From positions 1-8,239 of the forward strand of contig CALAGF010000183.1 in the NCBI GenBank assembly GCA_937892345.1: a DNA stretch of 8,239 bases. The letters run 5' to 3'. This stretch comes from an uncultured Rhodocyclaceae bacterium (GTDB taxonomy: Bacteria; Pseudomonadota; Gammaproteobacteria; Burkholderiales; Rhodocyclaceae). Position numbers and translations under genes: made by a program. The notes beneath the pieces are model-generated. The model was not told the DNA's origin and searched no databases. It was given only the letters and a program-made list of their open reading frames with translations. Below, piece after piece: positions 1-7,864 of this stretch (position 1 is the stretch's first letter; each line of letters opens with the position of its first letter).

Positions 1-1
1 G

Positions 2-211
2 TATTCGGGCTCTGCAGATGCTGCCGCGCCGGGCGCTAATGCCGTCCAATACATTCTCAAGAATAAGGTAGCCCTTCTGCCGGGAGCGGGAGCGTTGAAC
101 CAGACGGTAGCACTTGGCGGAGGTTTTAATGCTGTCACGATAACCTTGCGCTGGCGCGGGCCGAGTGACCAGGCTGACCGTACCCACGTGCTGGTGACCT
201 ATATCAATTAG
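2..211 (+). CDS. pilV: PilV-type minor pilin, C-terminal fragment
   Basis: This is the 3' end of a gene cut by the left edge of the window. It encodes 69 residues ending in THVLVTYIN and a TAG stop. The fragment has the alternating hydrophobic/polar beta-strand pattern of a pilin globular domain (VTITLRW, then THVLVTYI), which resembles the C-terminus of PilV-family type IV pilus modification proteins. The N-terminal leader and methylated helix lie outside the window, so the class III signal cannot be checked. The assignment rests mainly on position: it lies 9 bases upstream of pilW in the usual order pilV-pilW-pilX-pilY1. Minor pilins of this kind are thought to help prime pilus assembly and to sit near the tip with PilY1. 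FimU/FimT-type minor pilins are a less likely alternative because of the position next to pilW. Confidence 0.8.
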   Translation, partial: YSGSADAAAPGANAVQYILKNKVALLPGAGALNQTVALGGGFNAVTITLRWRGPSDQADRTHVLVTYIN

Positions 212-220
212 GCCTGAGAG

Positions 221-1285
221 ATGAAACGCAAATTACCTACCCCTAAAACCACACAGCGCGGCATGGGCCTCGTCGAGATCATGGTGGCACTGGTGATCGG
301 TTTGGTGGCATCGCTGGTTATTTTTCAGACGCTCCGTGATTCCGGACGGCGGGCAACCACAACTACCAGTGGCGGGGATGCACTCACTTCCGGTGCGCTT
401 GCCTTGCATTATCTTGAACGGGATATCCGCCAGGCCGGTTGGGGGTTCACGACCCAGGATGAGGAGGCGGCAACCAATCTCAATGGCGCGGTCAACTGTA
501 ATTTCGGGGGTAATTGGACGACGCCGGATGGCACTTCCGCAGCACAGCCACTCATGCCTTTGGCAATCCGTGGTGGGGCGCTAGCGCAAAACCAGTTGTT
601 GGTGACTTATGGCACATCGGGCTTGTATACCGGGGCAGGGCAGTTTACCCGAACATCGGCAACAAAATTGGCGACCCAGAATTATTACGGCTTTGCTGAC
701 GGCAACCGGGTACTCCTTGTGTCAGAGCCTGGGGGCGTTTGCGAATTGGCCATTGCAGCAATTGATTCTGCAACACCCGGTAGCTTGGGGGTGACGTCGA
801 CGACTATTGCCAAAGGGACAATCTATAACCTCGGACCAAGAGGAGGATCGATAGATGATGCACCACAACGGATTGAGTGGAGTGTGGTCGGAACCAGTTT
901 GCAACGCAGACGCATGCCGGCGCACACCGATGCTGCGTGGGTCAGCAACTGGCAAAACAGTACCTTTGACAATCAAGCGGAGATCATTGCAGATGGTGTG
1001 CTGGAGATGCAGGTGCGGTATCGCGTGCGTGGTGGTGCGTGTCAACTCAATCCGCCCGCTTCCCCTCGGGATATCGAAGGCGTCTGCGTTGGGCTGTTGG
1101 TGAGAAGCAAGCATTACAGCGAGATTGAGGTGACCACCAATGCGCCAAGTTGGGTAGGTGGAGCATTTGCAGCTACCAACGGCGGTGCGTGTGCCGATTC
1201 GCCCAATTGCTGGGAAAACTACCGTTATGAAGTGTTCGAGAAAATTATCCCGATGCGTAACATGATTTGGGGGAGCCGCTCATGA
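221..1285 (+). CDS. pilW: PilW minor pilin (type IV pilus assembly)
   Basis: The product has 354 residues and is a PilW-family minor pilin, expected in the inner membrane before assembly and in the pilus-tip priming complex afterwards. A short basic leader ends at Arg13-Gly14. Prepilin peptidase cleavage after Gly14 would leave Met15 as +1 and Glu19 as the conserved +5 glutamate. A hydrophobic helix follows (about 15-36). Family-typical segments are LERDIRQAGWG (65-75), ADGVLEMQVRY (257-267) and, near the end, FEKIIPMRNMIWG (339-351). Six cysteines (93, 174, 274, 289, 324, 330) could form disulfides in the periplasm. The ATG at 221 lies 9 bases after the pilV stop, with a weak GAGAG just before it. 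The final TGA is part of the ATGA shared with pilX, which suggests coupled translation. Confidence 0.93.
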   Translation: MKRKLPTPKTTQRGMGLVEIMVALVIGLVASLVIFQTLRDSGRRATTTTSGGDALTSGALALHYLERDIRQAGWGFTTQDEEAATNLNGAVNCNFGGNWTTPDGTSAAQPLMPLAIRGGALAQNQLLVTYGTSGLYTGAGQFTRTSATKLATQNYYGFADGNRVLLVSEPGGVCELAIAAIDSATPGSLGVTSTTIAKGTIYNLGPRGGSIDDAPQRIEWSVVGTSLQRRRMPAHTDAAWVSNWQNSTFDNQAEIIADGVLEMQVRYRVRGGACQLNPPASPRDIEGVCVGLLVRSKHYSEIEVTTNAPSWVGGAFAATNGGACADSPNCWENYRYEVFEKIIPMRNMIWGSRS

Positions 1286-1875
1286 GTGCCTGCAAGATAC
1301 GCCAACCGCAATCGTCACCAGCCCGCCAGCAGGGGATTGTTCTCTTTGTTGCCTTGATCGCTTTGGTCATCATGTCCATGGTCGGGATTTCCATGGTCCG
1401 ACAAATGACCAGTGGCCAGCAAATCGTCGGTAATCTGGCCTTCAAGCAGGCGGCAACGGCTTTGGCAGACCAAGCAACGGAGCAAGTACTGATCGCCATG
1501 GTGGGTAAAACTTCTGCCCAACTCGATGTGGCTGGTGCGATCAATGGTTACCTTGCAGAAGCGCCTGAATTCAAAGGCGAGGTCTTTAATCCAGCCAAAG
1601 AGAGCACGTGGACAGGCAGGGTGGTGAGTGAAAATACCCCGGCTGCAGGCATTACAACGACCTATGTCGTTCATCGCCTTTGCTACCCAAAAGTTAATTC
1701 TGCGGATCCCAATGAGGCACGTCGTTGTGCCGGGCGCGAGACGAGCGAGGGGGGGGAAAAGATTTCCGACCCGAGCAAGATTCCTCCCAAACAGATTCAG
1801 CCCTATTACCGAGTGACGACCCTGGTTGAGGGTGATCGCAATAGTCGAAGCATCACCCAGACAATGATTTATTGA
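1282..1875 (+). CDS. pilX: PilX minor pilin (type IV pilus assembly)
   Basis: The product has 197 residues when started at the ATG at 1282, which overlaps the pilW stop as ATGA and has GGGGGAG at 1269-1275, six bases upstream. An in-frame TTG at 1267 would add five residues but has no better ribosome site. The N-terminus carries RQQG followed by a long hydrophobic helix from Ile19 (IVLFVALIALVIMSMVGISM), which matches the PilX N-terminal family. There is no Glu at +5 (Val23 instead). That is also the case in known PilX proteins, so it is not a defect. GNLAFKQAA (50-58) matches the family's second conserved block, and the C-terminus has YYRVTTLVEGDRNSRS (175-190). Cys134 and Cys149 may form the family's disulfide-bounded region. 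Between them and the C-terminus lies a G8 run (1749-1756). PilX probably acts with PilV, PilW and PilY1 at the pilus tip. Confidence 0.9.
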   Translation: MSACKIRQPQSSPARQQGIVLFVALIALVIMSMVGISMVRQMTSGQQIVGNLAFKQAATALADQATEQVLIAMVGKTSAQLDVAGAINGYLAEAPEFKGEVFNPAKESTWTGRVVSENTPAAGITTTYVVHRLCYPKVNSADPNEARRCAGRETSEGGEKISDPSKIPPKQIQPYYRVTTLVEGDRNSRSITQTMIY

Positions 1876-1896
1876 TGTGCGGCCTCGAAGCACATT

Positions 1897-1902
1897 AGGA
1901 GA
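1897..1902 (+). promoter_or_regulatory. Ribosome binding site of pilY1
   Basis: AGGAGA lies in the 30-base gap between pilX and pilY1, the only recognisable signal there. Two adjacent in-frame ATGs follow, at 1906 and 1909. The AGGAG core is 4 bases from the first and 7 from the second. The second ATG therefore has the more usual spacing and may be the true start, shortening the signal peptide by one residue. No promoter or terminator is visible in the gap, so pilY1 is probably transcribed with pilVWX. Confidence 0.7.
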
Positions 1903-1905
1903 ACG

Positions 1906-4900
1906 ATGATGAAAAACCGCCATCTAGTTGCGATCACAAGCGTGGTCTGTCTGGCAATCGGCACCGCCCAGGCGGGCCTCACCGACCTGTCGGACTCCCC
2001 CATGGCCAACAGCAATCCGGCGCAGGCCAAGCCGAACATCATGCTGTTGATGGATACCTCCAGTTCGATGGGGTGGACGCATATGCCTGACGGTCTTGAG
2101 GGGGCTCCGGTCAACAATATTCCTCAAGGTACGCGCAAGGTCGGCTACAAGAGCCCGCAGTGCAACGGGATTTATTACAATCCGACAACCCTTTACAGTC
2201 TGCCGAAAAAGGCGGATGGCACTTATCAAACGCTGCCAAGTTTTACTTCTGCACGTTACGATCCCTACGATACCGCCAATCTGACGACGACTGATCTGTC
2301 CACAAGCTTCAAGGCTTACGATGGCAAAACGCTGGCGTATGGTGGTGATCTCGTCAGCTCTGACTATAACGACACGCCGCAGCCGGCTTATTACTACCTC
2401 TATGAAGGTAGCCAGACGATCACCGCAAGCTCTGCCGCGTGTCAGGATGCGGATACGGGGGCAACCCGCAGCGCAACCGGTGGCGGTACATGGCGCCGGG
2501 TTTTGGTAAGCAGTACCTCCGGGACCTCTGCAAGCGATGAGCGGCAAAATTTTGCAAACTGGTATAGCTATTACCGGACGCGCCTGCTCATGGTCAAGAG
2601 TGCTGCAAGTTTGGCATTTGATTCGTTAAATGACGGTTTTCGAGTCGGTTTCGTTACGATGCATCCCAAAGATGCGGTGGGGGATGCGACCGTAAGCGCT
2701 GCGAAGTATCTGCAGATTGCGGATTTCAATATCACGCAGCGGGGCTTGTGGTTCGATAAGCTGTTTAGCCAAAAGGCAAGCGGGGCTTCTCCCGCGCGTG
2801 AGGGCTTGGCACGAGTCGGTCGCCACTATGCAGGCAAGAGCGACAGCATCAATGCCGGCATGACAGGGGACCCGATGCAGTATTCCTGTCAGCAAAACTT
2901 TACGATTCTGACAACTGATGGCTATTGGAACGATCAGTGGGAATCCAGCGGCAAAGGCCCGGTTGCGCTTGATGGAACTTCGCGGGTCGGCCAGCAGGAT
3001 GGCACGCTGACCGGTAACGATGGTTGGACGCCACGCCCGATCTGGGAAGGCTTTGCCGATACAAAAACCGTAGAAACAAACAACGAAAATCTCTACTACT
3101 TCGATGCCTGTCCAACAGGTTATTTCGACAAGACAACCACTCAGATTCTGCGCTCCCAGCAGCAGATGTTGAAACATACCTCACAAATGCTCCAGGGCAC
3201 GCTCACGCGTTACAGGAGCACGTCGCAACAACTGCAAAGTACGCTGCAAAATATTGCACATACTGTTCAGAACATAGAACACAGTTGGCAAAATACCCAG
3301 ACAGTCACCATTGCACGCGAATCTCGCACTCAGAACTTGCAAAGCACGTCACAGAATCGGAAGAACACCTTTCAAATTCTGAAAACGCAAACCAAGGTCG
3401 AAAAAAGTACACAGCAGTGGTTGAAAAGCACCACCCGAATTGACCAAACAACCACAGCCTGGAAGCGTACCCAGACGGTTATTCGTTGGCGCAACCCGTC
3501 TACCGAAAGTTGGGAGCCTGTTGCAAGCTGCCCAGCGGGCGGTGAGTGCACATCCCAAACCGTTGGTACGGCCAATGAACCGGTGGCCAGTTGTACCGCA
3601 TCCGGTCCAACATCCGGAAATGGCTATGTCACCACGACATGTAATAACACTGGCGGGACGAGTGGTGTCGCAAGTTGTACACCGCAATCCGCCTCGGCAG
3701 GGAACGGCTATGTTGGCGTGACATGTGATACTTCTACGACCAACAATGTGCCGAGTGCCAGCTGTTCCCCGGCATCTGCCTCCAGCGGAAACAGCTGGAC
3801 GAGTACCACTTGCAGTAGCAATTCAACCGGACCAACCCTTGTTGCCAGTTGTACAGCTGCCAGCGCCAATAGTGGCAATTCCTATATTTCAACTACTTGT
3901 AACACCACGGTCGTTTCTGCATCAACCCCCGTCTCAAGTTGTACTGCCGACAGTGCATCTTCCGGCAACGGCTATGTGACGACCAGTTGCTTTAACAACG
4001 ACCAATACAATATTCCTGTTGCAAGTTGCACTGCTGTTCCGGCCAGCAGTGGCAATAGCTGGACACGGACGGAATGTCCTGCGCCTGCAACAACAAGCAA
4101 TGTCCCGGTTCCCTCCCCTTGTATTGCGCAGCCTGCGAGTTCCGGCAACAACTGGACGAGCACGACCTGTAGCACCAACAACACCAGTAATGTCGCTGTG
4201 GCCAGTTGCTGGCCACAGTCGCCGAATTGGTGGAACGGATTTACGACCATCACTTGTACGACCCAGACAGTGAGCGGTCCGACGGTAGTGGCTAGTTGCA
4301 CACCAGTGCCACCTACATCGGGTAACGGCTATCAGAACACGACTTGCGGCATCATCAATGAGTCGTGGACGCCAGTTCAGGTGTGTAATCCCCAAACCGC
4401 AAATGGGGGTAATGGTAATGTGAATATTGCGTGTTCCCAGAAAATTGCCGATACACCGGTAGCGACATGCATCCCCTCATTGGCCACAAGCGGAAATGGC
4501 TGGGTCACGACAACCTGCCCCGCGCCAAATATCACCACCGATGTCCCGGTTGCTTCATGCTCCCCTGCTAGCGCAAGTAATGGCAACAACTGGACAACGA
4601 TAACCTGCCGTACGGTCACAACCGGCCCAACGGCAGTGGCTGCTTGTAGCAATCAGGCGGCTGCAGGCTGGAATAGCTGGACAGCGACAAGCTGTTCCCA
4701 GGTTACGACACCGGGCGTTGCTGTTTCCAATTGCTCAACGGTTGCGCCGGTCGCCGGTAACGGGTTTGTTGAAACAACGTGCACACCGGTCGACAACGAA
4801 TTTGCGGTAGAAAACTGTTCGCCTGAAGCCAAGTCGGCCTTGAATTCCTGGGTGACCACGACCTGTATTCCGAATAATTCCACGGATGTTCCTGTGCCGA

Positions 4901-7845
4901 GCTGTACCGACCAGCCGGCAAGCTCTGGCAATCAATGGACCACCACCTCTTGCAGGACGCTAACCAGCCCAACAACGCGGACTACGAGTTGTGCTGCGGC
5001 TTCGGCAAATAACGGCAACAATTACGTGACCACTGCATGTGTGCCGGTGATGGGCGACAAGGGGCGCTACAGGACAACGGAGACCGTAACGACCCGCTTC
5101 TACAGTGGCAGCATCCTGATTCCGGAGCGTACGACAATCAGTAATACGACTGGGGCTCCTGCTGATATGAACGGTGTGTGCTACGCGGCCGGCGTGCCGG
5201 CAGGGGCTGCCCCCGAATTGCCAACGCCCAATCCACAGGCGGCGGGCCTGAATATCTCGCCGTGGCCGACCATCGGGCCGATGCCTCCTGCCGGCTGTAG
5301 TGGTTGGCCTTGCACCCAAGGCACGGCGATTACCGGCGGCAGCATCGATTCTCTAGCTGACGTAGCACAGTATTACTACGTCAATGATTTGCGTCCGGAA
5401 ATGGCGAATGATCTCTTGGGAACCGGAAGCGGCCCGGAAGATGATCGCGCCAAGCATCAACACATGACGACCTTTACTTTGGCGCTGGGCGTATCCGGAA
5501 CCCTCAATTATCAAAAGGATTACAAGACATCAGCGACCGGAGACTTCGCCGACATCAGGGTTGGCGCGAAGAACTGGCCGCTGTGGCCTGATCCTGATCT
5601 GGGCGACTGGAATAATGCGACCAAGAGCTATGCCACCAAGAGTTATTGGGAAAATCCGCGTTCGATTGATGATTTCTGGCATGCGGCGGTAAATGGTCGT
5701 GGTCAATTTTTCAGCGCGAGTACGCCAACCTCTGTAGTGACGGGCTTGAGTGGTGCCTTGTCCGGTATTCAAGCCCGGCTGGCTGCCGGGGCAGCAGCGG
5801 GAACCTCCTCGTTGACGCCGGTTGCCGGGGACAACTTCTATTTTGCCGGTCGCTATACGACCTCGCAATGGACGGGTGAGCTTGAGGTGAAAACCATCGG
5901 CGTTACAAGTGGCGCGTTTGGTAATACCGCAGCTTGGTCTGCTGCAGGAAAACTGAACGCCATGACAGGGCAGGCTTGTGACAACCGGAAAATCTATCTG
6001 ATTCGCGATGGGGCAAGCAATAACCTGACGCCCTTCACTTGGAATACCTATGCGTGTGATGCGACTTATGGCCAATCAGGATCGGCCCAAACCGATCTGA
6101 ACGCTACGGAACAGGCGCAGTTTGGTGTGCTCAAGGCAGGGCTGTTGAGCCAGTACGGTTTGATGACTGACGGTACCAACGGCACGGTGAATCAGAAGAC
6201 GCCAACCGAAGGTGCCAACCTGGTTAACTTCCTGCGAGGCCAGCGGCAGTTTGAAGGCTTTGAGCCGGGGGTTGCAGGTAAATACTATAGGACGCGGGGT
6301 GGTGTCTTGGGCGATATCGTCAGCGCCCAGCCGGTGTACGTGAGGAAGCCATTTGCCCAGTATGCCGATGCCGGCTACGGCGCTTTCAAGACGGCTAATG
6401 CGTCGCGCACACCTATGGTTTACGTGGGGGCGAATGACGGGATGTTGCATGCCTTCAAGGCCACTGTGTTCCAGAGCGATGGTGTGACGGTCGACCCTGA
6501 AGGCGGGAAGGAATTGTGGGCGGTGATTCCCTCCTCGGTGCTCCCCGATCTCTACAAACTAGCCGACAACAACTATGCGAACGCGCATCGCTTCTATGTC
6601 GACGGCACGCCGACCGTGGGGGATATTGATGCAAACGCCCCTCTGGCTTCACCGACTGCTCCAAGCAACTGGAAGACCATACTGGTTGGCGGTCTGAACA
6701 AAGGGGGCAAGGGTTATTACGCGCTGGATGTGACCAATCCAGCCACCCCCAAGGCGCTGTGGGAGTTCAAATGGGGTGCAACTTGCGGAGGGGCGCACGA
6801 AGATTGCCACTTGGGCTACTCCTACGGCTCGCCCATCGTGACCAAGTTGGCCAATGGTCAATGGGTGGTATTGCTCACTTCAGGCTACAACAACGTTAAC
6901 TCGCCGACGGCAACTGGGGATGGCAAGGGCTATCTCTACGTGCTCAACGCCGACACCGGGGAATTGCTGTTGAAGCTGGCGACGACAGAAGGCAGTGATG
7001 CTACACCGAGCGGGCTAGCCCAGATCAGTGCTTTTGTAGAAGATGGCGCGATCAACAACATGACCGAGCGGGTCTATGGCACTGATCTGTCCGGGAATCT
7101 GTGGCGCTTCCAGTTCAAGTTCACCGGAAATATCCTCAGTGGTGGTTCGGTAGTACTGGTGGGTACGGCCAAGGACGCCAACGGCGTAGCGCAGCCGATC
7201 ACCACCAAGCCGTTGCTAACCGAGTACAAGGGTGAAACCATGGTGTTGTTCGGTACGGGCAAATTGCTCGGCGTGGCCGATCTGGATCCTGCTGTCGCTT
7301 CGAATAGCCAGACCCAGTCCGTTTATGCGGTCAAGGATCCTGAGCCATTCTCGACGACGACCTTGCATACCAATTTGCGAGGTGCGCTGGCACCGCTTGC
7401 GATCAGCCAGAGTGGAACTACGCGGACGGCAGCCTGCACTGGGACTCTGACAGAGTGCGATCGGGATGCTGGCTGGGTGCTCAATCTTCCGGATACTGGT
7501 GAGCGGGTGAATGTGGACATGCGTCTTGCCTATGGCACGCTGGTGTTCGCTTCGAATGTGCCGAGTGCGGATGCCTGTAGTATCGGCGGCTATTCTTGGC
7601 TGAACTATGTCAATTACCGTACTGGGATGCAGCCTTCCAGAATGCCGGATGGCGTATCGACGAGCATTCAGGATAGCTTGATTGTTGGGGTTAACATCAC
7701 GTACACGCAAGACATTAACGGGCAGTGGAACCCTAGCGGGCATATAGAGACATCCAAACCTCCTGGGGTCGACAAGCCTCTGCCCCCAGATACCCCGGAC
7801 CCGATTGGGCGCCGGACCAGCTGGCGGGAAATCATTGCCCAGTAG
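1906..7845 (+). CDS. pilY1: PilY1/PilC-family pilus-tip adhesin with a large repeat insertion
   Basis: The product has 1,979 residues (one fewer if the ATG at 1909 is used). It is a PilY1-family protein, which in studied systems sits at the pilus tip and acts in adhesion, surface sensing and control of retraction. A signal peptide ends at about AQA-23. A von Willebrand A-like domain follows, with a MIDAS-type DTSSS at 50-54 and TTDG at 336-339. It then appears interrupted by an insert: 17 heptads (409-527) and 17 two-cysteine modules (558-1045). The domain seems to resume at LADVAQYYY (1150) and HMTTFTLALG (1186). The C-terminal beta-propeller (Neisseria PilC domain) begins near VLGDIVSAQP and includes YVGANDGMLHAF (1506-1517), VGGLNKGGKGYYALDV and YGTDLSGNLWRF. 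The protein ends in the family-typical RRTSWREIIAQ. Canonical homologues are about 1,000-1,200 residues, so the excess is almost exactly the insert. The acidic calcium loop known before the GNLWRF motif in P. aeruginosa is not recognisable (residues 1711-1724). Confidence 0.95.
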   Translation: MMKNRHLVAITSVVCLAIGTAQAGLTDLSDSPMANSNPAQAKPNIMLLMDTSSSMGWTHMPDGLEGAPVNNIPQGTRKVGYKSPQCNGIYYNPTTLYSLPKKADGTYQTLPSFTSARYDPYDTANLTTTDLSTSFKAYDGKTLAYGGDLVSSDYNDTPQPAYYYLYEGSQTITASSAACQDADTGATRSATGGGTWRRVLVSSTSGTSASDERQNFANWYSYYRTRLLMVKSAASLAFDSLNDGFRVGFVTMHPKDAVGDATVSAAKYLQIADFNITQRGLWFDKLFSQKASGASPAREGLARVGRHYAGKSDSINAGMTGDPMQYSCQQNFTILTTDGYWNDQWESSGKGPVALDGTSRVGQQDGTLTGNDGWTPRPIWEGFADTKTVETNNENLYYFDACPTGYFDKTTTQILRSQQQMLKHTSQMLQGTLTRYRSTSQQLQSTLQNIAHTVQNIEHSWQNTQTVTIARESRTQNLQSTSQNRKNTFQILKTQTKVEKSTQQWLKSTTRIDQTTTAWKRTQTVIRWRNPSTESWEPVASCPAGGECTSQTVGTANEPVASCTASGPTSGNGYVTTTCNNTGGTSGVASCTPQSASAGNGYVGVTCDTSTTNNVPSASCSPASASSGNSWTSTTCSSNSTGPTLVASCTAASANSGNSYISTTCNTTVVSASTPVSSCTADSASSGNGYVTTSCFNNDQYNIPVASCTAVPASSGNSWTRTECPAPATTSNVPVPSPCIAQPASSGNNWTSTTCSTNNTSNVAVASCWPQSPNWWNGFTTITCTTQTVSGPTVVASCTPVPPTSGNGYQNTTCGIINESWTPVQVCNPQTANGGNGNVNIACSQKIADTPVATCIPSLATSGNGWVTTTCPAPNITTDVPVASCSPASASNGNNWTTITCRTVTTGPTAVAACSNQAAAGWNSWTATSCSQVTTPGVAVSNCSTVAPVAGNGFVETTCTPVDNEFAVENCSPEAKSALNSWVTTTCIPNNSTDVPVPSCTDQPASSGNQWTTTSCRTLTSPTTRTTSCAAASANNGNNYVTTACVPVMGDKGRYRTTETVTTRFYSGSILIPERTTISNTTGAPADMNGVCYAAGVPAGAAPELPTPNPQAAGLNISPWPTIGPMPPAGCSGWPCTQGTAITGGSIDSLADVAQYYYVNDLRPEMANDLLGTGSGPEDDRAKHQHMTTFTLALGVSGTLNYQKDYKTSATGDFADIRVGAKNWPLWPDPDLGDWNNATKSYATKSYWENPRSIDDFWHAAVNGRGQFFSASTPTSVVTGLSGALSGIQARLAAGAAAGTSSLTPVAGDNFYFAGRYTTSQWTGELEVKTIGVTSGAFGNTAAWSAAGKLNAMTGQACDNRKIYLIRDGASNNLTPFTWNTYACDATYGQSGSAQTDLNATEQAQFGVLKAGLLSQYGLMTDGTNGTVNQKTPTEGANLVNFLRGQRQFEGFEPGVAGKYYRTRGGVLGDIVSAQPVYVRKPFAQYADAGYGAFKTANASRTPMVYVGANDGMLHAFKATVFQSDGVTVDPEGGKELWAVIPSSVLPDLYKLADNNYANAHRFYVDGTPTVGDIDANAPLASPTAPSNWKTILVGGLNKGGKGYYALDVTNPATPKALWEFKWGATCGGAHEDCHLGYSYGSPIVTKLANGQWVVLLTSGYNNVNSPTATGDGKGYLYVLNADTGELLLKLATTEGSDATPSGLAQISAFVEDGAINNMTERVYGTDLSGNLWRFQFKFTGNILSGGSVVLVGTAKDANGVAQPITTKPLLTEYKGETMVLFGTGKLLGVADLDPAVASNSQTQSVYAVKDPEPFSTTTLHTNLRGALAPLAISQSGTTRTAACTGTLTECDRDAGWVLNLPDTGERVNVDMRLAYGTLVFASNVPSADACSIGGYSWLNYVNYRTGMQPSRMPDGVSTSIQDSLIVGVNITYTQDINGQWNPSGHIETSKPPGVDKPLPPDTPDPIGRRTSWREIIAQ
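3130..3486 (+). repeat. 17 consecutive 7-residue (21-base) repeats in PilY1, Thr/Gln/Leu-rich
   Basis: Residues 409-527 divide into 17 seven-residue units without a gap, from KTTTQIL to RTQTVIR. Examples are QSTLQNI, AHTVQNI, QSTSQNR, KNTFQIL and KSTQQWL. Position 3 is Thr in 11 of 17 units, position 5 is Gln in 11, and position 7 is Leu, Ile or Tyr in 10. Position 1 is mostly Lys, Arg, Gln or Glu. There is no cysteine and no proline. A heptad with a hydrophobic residue at 7 and Thr at 3 could be a polar coiled coil, but the high Thr content also fits a beta-rich or extended fibre. The units are diverged at the DNA level, so this is an old protein repeat rather than a slippage-prone DNA repeat. 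Confidence 0.85.
3577..5040 (+). repeat. 17 tandem two-cysteine modules of about 29 residues in PilY1
   Basis: Residues 558-1045 hold 17 modules with the rough form VASC-TPxSASSGN-GYVTTTC followed by a Ser/Thr/Asn linker. The cysteine pairs run from C563/C579 to C1029/C1045. The two cysteines of each pair are always separated by exactly 15 residues, and linkers between pairs are 11-14 residues. An Asn nine residues after the first Cys is present in all 17. An aromatic residue (Tyr, Trp or Phe) two residues later is present in 16, the exception being module C827-C843, which has Asn. A degenerate leader (C542, C548) precedes the array. The even cysteine count and fixed spacing suggest one disulfide per module, made in the periplasm. 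No known domain name is claimed. Confidence 0.9.
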
Positions 7846-7864
7846 TCCTGCCAACGGCACAGCC

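Noticed and set aside
1315..1923. A 202-residue open frame on the minus strand over pilX
   Set aside because: It is fully antisense to pilX, which has clear family motifs. The translation has no signal, membrane or domain pattern.
3024..3443. A 139-residue plus-strand frame offset within pilY1
   Set aside because: It overlaps the heptad tract in another frame, has no start signal and owes its openness to the same repeat.
3934..4931. Several repetitive minus-strand frames with hydrophobic patterns over the cysteine modules
   Set aside because: They are antisense mirrors of the module repeats. Their regularity comes from the plus-strand repeat.
3577..5040. Possible CRISPR-like or other direct DNA repeat array
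   Set aside because: Similarity is at the protein level only. DNA copies differ at many synonymous and linker positions, and the frame is open throughout.
3130..5040. Equal number (17) of heptads and cysteine modules
   Set aside because: Unit boundaries at both ends are partly a matter of judgement, and no structural reason links the two counts. Probably chance.
6292..6320. Possible integrin-type RGD motif near the propeller start, as reported for P. aeruginosa PilY1
   Set aside because: The sequence here is RTRGGVLGD. I see no RGD at this position or elsewhere in the protein.
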